10,633 nucleotides of DNA from an uncultured Collinsella sp. Its GTDB lineage: Bacteria > Actinomycetota > Coriobacteriia > Coriobacteriales > Coriobacteriaceae. The translations under genes and the position numbers were made by a program. Numbering within the stretch: the stretch's first letter is position 1; every line of letters starts with the position of its first letter. The notes beneath the pieces are model-generated. The model did no database searches. It was not told the DNA's origin and saw only the letters and a program-made list of their open reading frames with translations. The DNA is taken from positions 1 through 10,633 of the forward strand of contig URVF01000037.1 of assembly GCA_900551185.1 (NCBI GenBank), in the 5' to 3' direction. Shown here piece by piece: positions 4,434-10,633 of the stretch.

Positions 4434-5825
4434 ATGGCATATGACGATAGGGAGACCGGGCTGACGGTTGAGGACCGCGGCTCAAAGTTGGGTCTTCCCC
4501 AAAACCAAGATGCAGAGGCCAATGTACTGGCCGCTATGCTGCTATCGCCCGAGGTGGTCGAGGAGGCCCAGGTCGAGCTGCAGCCCGATGACTTCTACCG
4601 GCCCATTCATAAGACCATCTATACCGCGATGGTCGATATGTACAACAGCCGCATTCCCATCGACTCCATCTCGCTGATCGATTACCTGCGAAGCATCAAC
4701 AAGCTCGATGCCGTGGGCGGCGAGGCGTACATTTTGGAGCTGATGGGTCAGACCCTGTCGCTCGTCAACTGGCAGCACCATGCCGCCATCGTTCGCCGCG
4801 ATTCGATGCTGCGCGAGCTGATCGGCGCCACCAACGAGATCAACGCGCTGGCATATAACGCCCCCACCGACACCAAAGAGGTTGTCGAGCTGGCCGAGAG
4901 CAAGCTGCTCAAGGTCACGGCACGCGAGGTCAAGTCGAGCTATAAGACACTGACCGAGTTTATGGTCGAGGCCTATAACGAGGCCGAGGAAGTGTGCCAG
5001 GCCGGTGGCCAGGCTGCGGGCGTGCCCACGGGCTTCCCGTCGCTCGACCGCATGCTCATGGGTTTTCGCGAAGGCCAGCTCATCATCATCGGTGCCCGTC
5101 CTGCCGTGGGTAAGACGTCGTTCGCTCTGAATCTGGCGCTCAACGCTGCCGCTGCTGGTTATACCGTCGGCTTCTTCTCGCTGGAGATGTCGGGCAAGGA
5201 AATTGCCCAGCGTCTGATTTGCGCCTATGCCATGATCTCGATCAGTGATTTCCGCATGGGCCGCATTAGCCCCGAGCAGTGGGCCAATATCAACGAGGCC
5301 ACGCAGACCTTATCCAAGCTGGATATTCTGATTGACGATACGCCCGGCACCACAGTGACCGAGATTCGCGCCAAGAGCCGCCGTATGCTCCATAACAAGG
5401 AGAAGGCCATCATCATCCTGGACTACCTGCAGCTGGTGAGTCCTCCGCCGGGACGCCGCTCCGAGAGCCGTACCGTCGAGGTTTCGGAGATGTCGCGTGG
5501 TCTGAAGATCATGGCCAAGGAGCTCAAGATTCCGCTCATCGCGCTGTCGCAGCTGTCACGTCAGGTCGAATCCCGTACCGGCAAGCGCCCGCAGCTTTCC
5601 GACCTTCGTGAATCGGGCTCCATCGAGCAGGACGCCGATATCGTTATGTTCTTGGACCGCTCCGCCGACGAGGCCGAAGCCTCGCGCGACGATCGACCCG
5701 ACGAGGGCGTTACGCGTATCGTCGTGGCCAAGAACCGTTCGGGCCCGATCGGCGACGTCGACCTGATGTTCCTGCCGGCATCCACCAAGTTCTATGAGCT
5801 TGATGGGGCACATGCCGAGGAGTAG
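4434..5825 (+). CDS. dnaB: Replicative DNA helicase DnaB
   Basis: The 463-residue protein has both DnaB domains. The N-terminal helical domain (about residues 22-120, from LPQNQDAEANVLAAMLL) binds primase, and a RecA-type ATPase domain follows from about 195. Walker A is GARPAVGKT (220-228) and Walker B ends in IIILDYLQL with Asp330. ALSQLSRQVESR and the KNRSGP segment are also conserved. Hexamers unwind DNA ahead of the replication fork. No intein interrupts the ATPase domain, although DnaB inteins are common in actinobacteria. Three in-frame ATGs occur (4422, 4428, 4434); I choose 4434 because GAGGA (4424-4428) lies five bases before it. It stands alone between the L9 terminator and the purA promoter. 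Confidence 0.95.
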   Translation: MAYDDRETGLTVEDRGSKLGLPQNQDAEANVLAAMLLSPEVVEEAQVELQPDDFYRPIHKTIYTAMVDMYNSRIPIDSISLIDYLRSINKLDAVGGEAYILELMGQTLSLVNWQHHAAIVRRDSMLRELIGATNEINALAYNAPTDTKEVVELAESKLLKVTAREVKSSYKTLTEFMVEAYNEAEEVCQAGGQAAGVPTGFPSLDRMLMGFREGQLIIIGARPAVGKTSFALNLALNAAAAGYTVGFFSLEMSGKEIAQRLICAYAMISISDFRMGRISPEQWANINEATQTLSKLDILIDDTPGTTVTEIRAKSRRMLHNKEKAIIILDYLQLVSPPPGRRSESRTVEVSEMSRGLKIMAKELKIPLIALSQLSRQVESRTGKRPQLSDLRESGSIEQDADIVMFLDRSADEAEASRDDRPDEGVTRIVVAKNRSGPIGDVDLMFLPASTKFYELDGAHAEE

Positions 5826-5852
5826 GACAGGCGCCCGTTGCACGGGTATACT
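5824..5852 (+). promoter_or_regulatory. Candidate purA promoter
   Basis: A -35-like AGGACA (5824-5829, overlapping the dnaB stop codon) and a -10 TATACT (5847-5852) are 17 bases apart. The start would be near 5859, leaving a leader of about 60 bases. The -10 box is good and the -35 box moderate. Confidence 0.5.
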
Positions 5853-5909
5853 GGGAGTGTTTTGTGCTTCTGCGTGCCGGCGTGGCGCGTAGACAGTCCA
5901 TGAATGTAA

Positions 5910-7205
<1,296 letters not shown>

Positions 7206-7227
7206 TCGGGACTATTTGGTTATTGCG

Positions 7228-7283
7228 ATATACCCCTTTGCAGCCCGGACGGGCGGCCGAGGGGTATATTTGCTTGCAAAGGG
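7228..7283 (+). promoter_or_regulatory. Two overlapping, mutually exclusive inverted repeats ahead of purD
   Basis: ATATACCCCT (7228-7237) pairs perfectly with AGGGGTATAT (7260-7269), enclosing a smaller GCCCG/CGGGC stem. CCCTTTGCA (7234-7242) pairs perfectly with TGCAAAGGG (7275-7283). The two share bases 7234-7237, so RNA could form only one at a time. That is the layout of an attenuator, although neither stem is followed by a proper U-run. The first repeat could also be a protein-binding operator. It may also act as a weak terminator for purA. Confidence 0.5.
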
Positions 7284-7323
7284 CTCGCGCGGAGCGGGCC
7301 GTTCATCCATAGAGGAGGCACCC

Positions 7324-8628
7324 TTGAAGGCGGACACTCAAACCATCGACATCCTGTTGTTGGGCAGCGGCGGCCGTGAGCATGCTTTGGCAGCTAAGCT
7401 CGCGGCATCACCGCGCGCCGGCAAGCTCTACATCGCGCCGGGTAACGGCGGCACCGCGAGCTGCGGCGAGAACGTTGTTCTCGACGACTGCGATCCTGCG
7501 GCCGTGGCGGCGTTTGCGCAGAGCCACGGATGTGGACTCGTGGTAATTGGCCCCGAGGCTCCGCTCGTGGCGGGCGTGGCCGACGCCGTGCGCGCGGCGG
7601 GTATTCCCTGCTTTGGCCCGGGTGCCGAGGGCGCCCAGATGGAGGGCTCCAAGCTGTTCTCCAAGCAGCTCATGGAGCGTGCGGGCATTCCGACGGCAGC
7701 CTATGGTTCGTTTACCGACGAGGCTTCGGCTCTCGCCTACGTGCGCGAGCAGGGCGCCCCGCTGGTCGTGAAGGCCGACGGCCTTGCCGCGGGCAAGGGC
7801 GTTATCGTGGCGACCGAACTTGAGCAGGCCGAGGAGGCCGTGCGCGAGTGCTTTGGCGGCACCTTTGGCGATGCCGGCAATACCGTGGTCATCGAGGAGA
7901 TGCTCGTTGGTCCCGAGTGCTCGCTGCTGGCCTTTACCGACGGCAAGACCGTGCGCCCCATGGCCACCTCGCAGGACCACAAGCGTGCGCTCGAGGGCGA
8001 CAAGGGCCCCAACACCGGTGGCATGGGCGTCTACAGCCCGGTGCCCATCGTGACCGATGAGGAGCACGCCACCATGGTGAAGGTCATGGAGCAGACCGTG
8101 GCCGAGCTCGCTGCCGAGGGTATCGACTACCGCGGCTGCCTGTACGGCGGCTTTATGCTCACGCCTGCCGGTCCTAAGGTACTGGAGTTCAATGCCCGCT
8201 TTGGTGATCCCGAGACTCAGGTCGTGCTGCCGCGCCTTAAGAATGACCTGGTCGAGGTCATGCTGGCTTGTGCCAACTGCGAGCTCGATCAGATTGAGCT
8301 CGACTGGCGTGACGAGTGGGCCGTGGCCGTTGTCCTGACGAGCGCGGGCTATCCCGGCAGCTACGAGAAGGGCAAGGTCATCACCGGTATCGCCGATGCC
8401 GAGGCCATGGAGAACGTGACCGTGTACCACGCGGGCACTGCCGTGGTGGACGGCCAGCTCGTGACCAATGGTGGCCGCGTGCTTGCCGTGACCGCTCTGG
8501 GCGACACGTTCGAGAACGCTCGCAACCTTGCCTACGAGGCCTGCGAGAAGATTGATTTTGAGGGCAAGACCCTGCGTCACGACATCGGCCTGCGCGCGCT
8601 GCGCGGCCGCGACGCCTGGGATGCCTAA
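7324..8628 (+). CDS. purD: Phosphoribosylamine-glycine ligase (GAR synthetase), TTG start
   Basis: This enzyme makes glycinamide ribonucleotide from phosphoribosylamine, glycine and ATP, step two of IMP synthesis. The 434 residues begin with the N-domain [20 protein letters not shown]. The ATP-grasp fold follows, with [40 protein letters not shown] and the metal-binding [18 protein letters not shown]. The C-terminal domain is complete. The frame is open back into purA (7156), but that part does not resemble PurD. TTG 7324 is chosen because AGAGGAGG (7311-7318) lies five bases upstream and the family's N-terminal strand starts a few residues later. It is followed after 21 bases by a NUDIX hydrolase gene. 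Confidence 0.96.
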   Translation: MKADTQTIDILLLGSGGREHALAAKLAASPRAGKLYIAPGNGGTASCGENVVLDDCDPAAVAAFAQSHGCGLVVIGPEAPLVAGVADAVRAAGIPCFGPGAEGAQMEGSKLFSKQLMERAGIPTAAYGSFTDEASALAYVREQGAPLVVKADGLAAGKGVIVATELEQAEEAVRECFGGTFGDAGNTVVIEEMLVGPECSLLAFTDGKTVRPMATSQDHKRALEGDKGPNTGGMGVYSPVPIVTDEEHATMVKVMEQTVAELAAEGIDYRGCLYGGFMLTPAGPKVLEFNARFGDPETQVVLPRLKNDLVEVMLACANCELDQIELDWRDEWAVAVVLTSAGYPGSYEKGKVITGIADAEAMENVTVYHAGTAVVDGQLVTNGGRVLAVTALGDTFENARNLAYEACEKIDFEGKTLRHDIGLRALRGRDAWDA

Positions 8629-8649
8629 AATCCGAGAGGAATGAGACGG

Positions 8650-9345
8650 ATGGACGAGAAGAACGAAGAGCTCGTGGACGCGCAGATCGTCGAAGAGGAC
8701 AGCCGCATGTATGGGCACGCCGAGGGCGAGCCTGGTGGCGAGGTCGCTGACGAGCCGGCACTGGTGCTGGGCGACGACGACCCGCACGATGCCGAGCTGC
8801 ACGAGAAGATTCTTTCGGAGGAGTGCGCCTGGAAGGGCAAGATCCTCGACGTCCACCGTCTTGAGGTTGAGCTGCCCAACGGTCACCGCAGCGCCCGCGA
8901 TATCGTTCGCCATCCGGGTGCGGCGGCCGTTGTGGCACTGACCGAGAGCGGCAAGATCGTACTGGTGCGTCAGTACCGCACCGCCATCGACCGCGTGACG
9001 GTCGAGATTCCCGCCGGCAAGCTCGATCCAGGCGAGGACCCGCTCGATTGCGCCAAGCGCGAACTGCATGAGGAGACCGGCTTTAGGGCTGGTCGTATTC
9101 GCTTTTTGACGTCGATTGTCACGTCCTGCGGTTTTTGCGATGAGATCATCCACATCTACTTGGCTACCAAGCTCGAGTTTGATGCGCCCAACCCCGATGA
9201 TGACGAGTTTGTCAACGTGGACCTGGTGCCGCTTCACGAGCTGATCGACGCCGTACTCGACGGCAAGATCGAAGACGCCAAGACCGTCGTGGGCGCCTTG
9301 GCCTGCGATAGCATCGCGCACCGACTAGGCGGAGCGGAGCTTTAA
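8650..9345 (+). CDS. NUDIX hydrolase, ADP-ribose pyrophosphatase-like, with acidic N-terminal extension
   Basis: The 231-residue protein carries a complete NUDIX box at residues 123-145 (G123-x5-E129-x7-R137-E138-L-x-E141-E142-x-G144-F), which binds the catalytic metal ions. The surrounding sequence (WKGKILDVHRLEVELPNG, VRHPGAAAVVALTESGKIVLVRQYR, VEIPAGKLDPGE) is typical of ADP-ribose pyrophosphatases, which split ADP-ribose into AMP and ribose-5-phosphate. About 50 extra residues at the N-terminus are very rich in Asp and Glu and look unstructured. ATG 8650 is preferred over ATG 8641 because the AGAGGA site (8635-8640) touches 8641 directly but is nine bases from 8650. It is probably co-transcribed with purD; the product ribose-5-phosphate could feed purine precursor supply, but that link is inferred. 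Confidence 0.9.
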   Translation: MDEKNEELVDAQIVEEDSRMYGHAEGEPGGEVADEPALVLGDDDPHDAELHEKILSEECAWKGKILDVHRLEVELPNGHRSARDIVRHPGAAAVVALTESGKIVLVRQYRTAIDRVTVEIPAGKLDPGEDPLDCAKRELHEETGFRAGRIRFLTSIVTSCGFCDEIIHIYLATKLEFDAPNPDDDEFVNVDLVPLHELIDAVLDGKIEDAKTVVGALACDSIAHRLGGAEL

Positions 9346-9384
9346 CGAGCGGGGATGATCCCGCAGGTTTGTGTAAGTCAGCGA

Positions 9385-9482
9385 AAGTGCTCCATTTGAG
9401 ACAAGGTGGCCTAAAAGAGGAGGGAAGCGTATGGATATACGCGACCGACGATTGAAGGCCAGATTGTCCAAATGGAGCACTT
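9385..9482. repeat. Long imperfect inverted repeat spanning the leader of the ABC exporter gene
   Basis: The left arm 9385-9412 and right arm 9456-9482 are largely reverse complementary. The outer 14 bases AAGTGCTCCATTTG / CAAATGGAGCACTT are perfect, then a one-base bulge, GACAA/TTGTC, and GGCCT/AGGCC after two mismatches. Nested in the centre is GCGTAT-GGAT-ATACGC (9427-9442). A strong ribosome binding site, GAGGAGGG, and ATG 9431 lie in the central region. A further hairpin, ACGCGGTTT (9499-9507) with AAACCGCGT (9512-9520), follows just before the second possible start at 9530. Confidence 0.75.
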
Positions 9483-9529
9483 GCAGCGTCGAGACGAAAC
9501 GCGGTTTGGTAAAACCGCGTAAGGTGATT

Positions 9530-10583
9530 ATGTTTAAGAGGTTTCTTTCGTATTACAAGCCCCAGATGGGGCTTTTTGTTGCTGATACTGTTTGTGCCCT
9601 GGTGCTCGCCGCCATTGACCTGGCGTTTCCCATTATCCTGCGCAATTTGACCGGTGGGCTATTTACTCAGGGTCAGGCTGCCATTATGCAGGCGCTCGGC
9701 ATGATCGCGGTGGGCTTGGTGCTGATGTATGCCGTCCGCTGCGCCTGCCGCTACTTTGTGAGCTATTGGGGTCACGTGATGGGCGCGCGTATGGAGTCCA
9801 AGATGCGCGAGGACCTGTTCGACCAGTATGAGCGCTTTAGCTTTGCGTACTTCGACCGCAACAGCTCGGGCGACATGATGAGCCGCGTGGTCAACGACCT
9901 GTTCGATATCTGCGAGGCGGCGCATCACGTGCCCGAGTGGATCATCATCTGCGGCATCGAGATCATCGGCTCGTTTGTGATCCTCTTTACCATCGCCCCG
10001 GTCCTGGCGCTCGCCATGGCCGTGGTGACGGCGGCGTTTGCGGTCATCATGTTTTGGCAAAACATGCGTATGCGCGAGGTCTTTAGCGACAACCGCAAAA
10101 AGATCAGCGGCATCAATGCGCAGCTGCAGGATTCGCTGGCGGGCATGCGCGTGGTCAAGAGCTTTGCCAATGAGGAGACCGAACGTTTCAAGTTCCGCGC
10201 CTCCAACAATCGCTATCTTTCGTCCAAGGAGAACATGTATCACGCCATGGGCGTCTATACCGCGACGTATGGCCTGCTCTCGGGTGTGCTCTATGTGATC
10301 GTGGTGCTGCTGGGCGGCTGGCTGGTCGCCAAGGGACAGCTGCAGGCGGTCGATATGGCGACCTTTGCACTCTATATTTCGCTGTTCTGCACGCCGCTCG
10401 AGACACTCGTTAATTCGGCCGAAACGTATCAGAAGGCTATCGCCGGCTTTAAGCGTATGGACGAGGTGCTCTCGACGGCGCCGGATATCCAGGACAAGCC
10501 GGGCGCTACGGATCTGCAGGTGACTGCCGGCGCCGTGGAGTATCACGACGTGTGCTTTAACTACGAGGATGTTGAGCTGGGCG
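9530..10583 (+). CDS. ABC exporter, membrane domain and start of ATPase domain; truncated by contig end
   Basis: About 351 genuine residues are present. They form an exporter-type (MsbA/LmrA-like) transmembrane domain with about six membrane segments, near residues 14-38, 52-78, 136-158, 160-180, 245-268 and 275-300. The usual coupling features appear, including FAYFDRNSSGDMMSRVVND and LQDSLAGMRVVKSFANEE. The protein stops at VEYHDVCFNYED, the beginning of the nucleotide-binding domain, before Walker A. Residues after about Gly351 (AVSYTHLTLPTILRV) are translated adapter, not biology. ATG 9530 (MFKRFLSYYKP) is the usual family start, with AAGGTGA upstream. An in-frame ATG at 9431 with a stronger GAGGAGGG site would add 33 charged residues. 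Substrate is unknown; such half-transporters often pair with a second one next door, which would lie beyond the contig end. Confidence 0.9.
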
Positions 10584-10633
10584 CTGTCTCTTATACACAT
10601 CTGACGCTGCCGACGATCTTACGCGTGTAGATC
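10584..10633. other. Illumina Nextera adapter contamination at the contig end
   Basis: Bases 10584-10602 are the 19-bp transposase mosaic end CTGTCTCTTATACACATCT. They are followed by GACGCTGCCGACGA (10603-10616, rest of the read-1 transposase adapter, reverse complement), then TCTTACGC (10617-10624), which is the reverse complement of the i5 index GCGTAAGA (S517), and GTGTAGATC (10625-10633), the start of the P5 oligonucleotide. The order is exactly that of a library fragment read through into its adapter. Confidence 0.98.

Noticed and set aside
7228..7269. Intrinsic terminator of purA
   Set aside because: The stem is good, but it is followed by TTGCTTGC, not a U-run, so it was listed as a regulatory structure instead.
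10584..10602. Tn5 transposon end (mosaic end sequence)
   Set aside because: It is followed directly by adapter, index and P5 sequence, so it comes from library preparation and not from a transposon in the genome.

Overview
The window looks like GC-rich actinobacterial chromosome, most likely a Coriobacteriia member such as Collinsella. This is inferred from base composition, the rpsF-ssb-rpsR-rplI-dnaB gene order, tRNA genes that encode their own CCA, and protein style; no database search was possible. It is also the end of an assembled contig: the last 50 bases are Illumina Nextera adapter, so genomic sequence stops at about 10583.

Layout. The left part (1-2023) is read leftwards. It holds a secreted bactofilin-like beta-helix protein (cut by the window start), a TRIC/YadS-type membrane protein with a TTG start, and two serine tRNA genes (GGA and CGA anticodons), each with its own intrinsic terminator. 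The 427 bases between the membrane-protein gene and the tRNAs contain no protein gene. They hold a 67-bp near-perfect inverted repeat, a run of three strong hairpins including a two-way terminator, and an inverted 25-base copy of the 3' end of tRNA-Ser(CGA). Bases 2024-2518 are a divergent intergenic region with a tRNA promoter to the left, an rpsF promoter and leader hairpin to the right, and a few DnaA-box-like sequences.

The right part (2519 to the end) is read rightwards. The operon rpsF-ssb-rpsR-rplI makes ribosomal proteins S6, S18 and L9 plus single-strand DNA-binding protein, and closes with a strong terminator. dnaB (replicative helicase) follows on its own. Next come purA (AMP branch of purine synthesis) and purD (second step of IMP synthesis), then a NUDIX hydrolase of the ADP-ribose pyrophosphatase type 21 bases after purD. 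Last is the membrane half of an ABC exporter, truncated by the contig end.

The genes are mostly housekeeping functions for translation, replication and purine supply. I see no defence system, phage, plasmid or CRISPR. The unexplained material lies in the non-coding DNA: several long inverted repeats placed at gene starts, and the hairpin/tRNA-copy cluster at 1481-1730.
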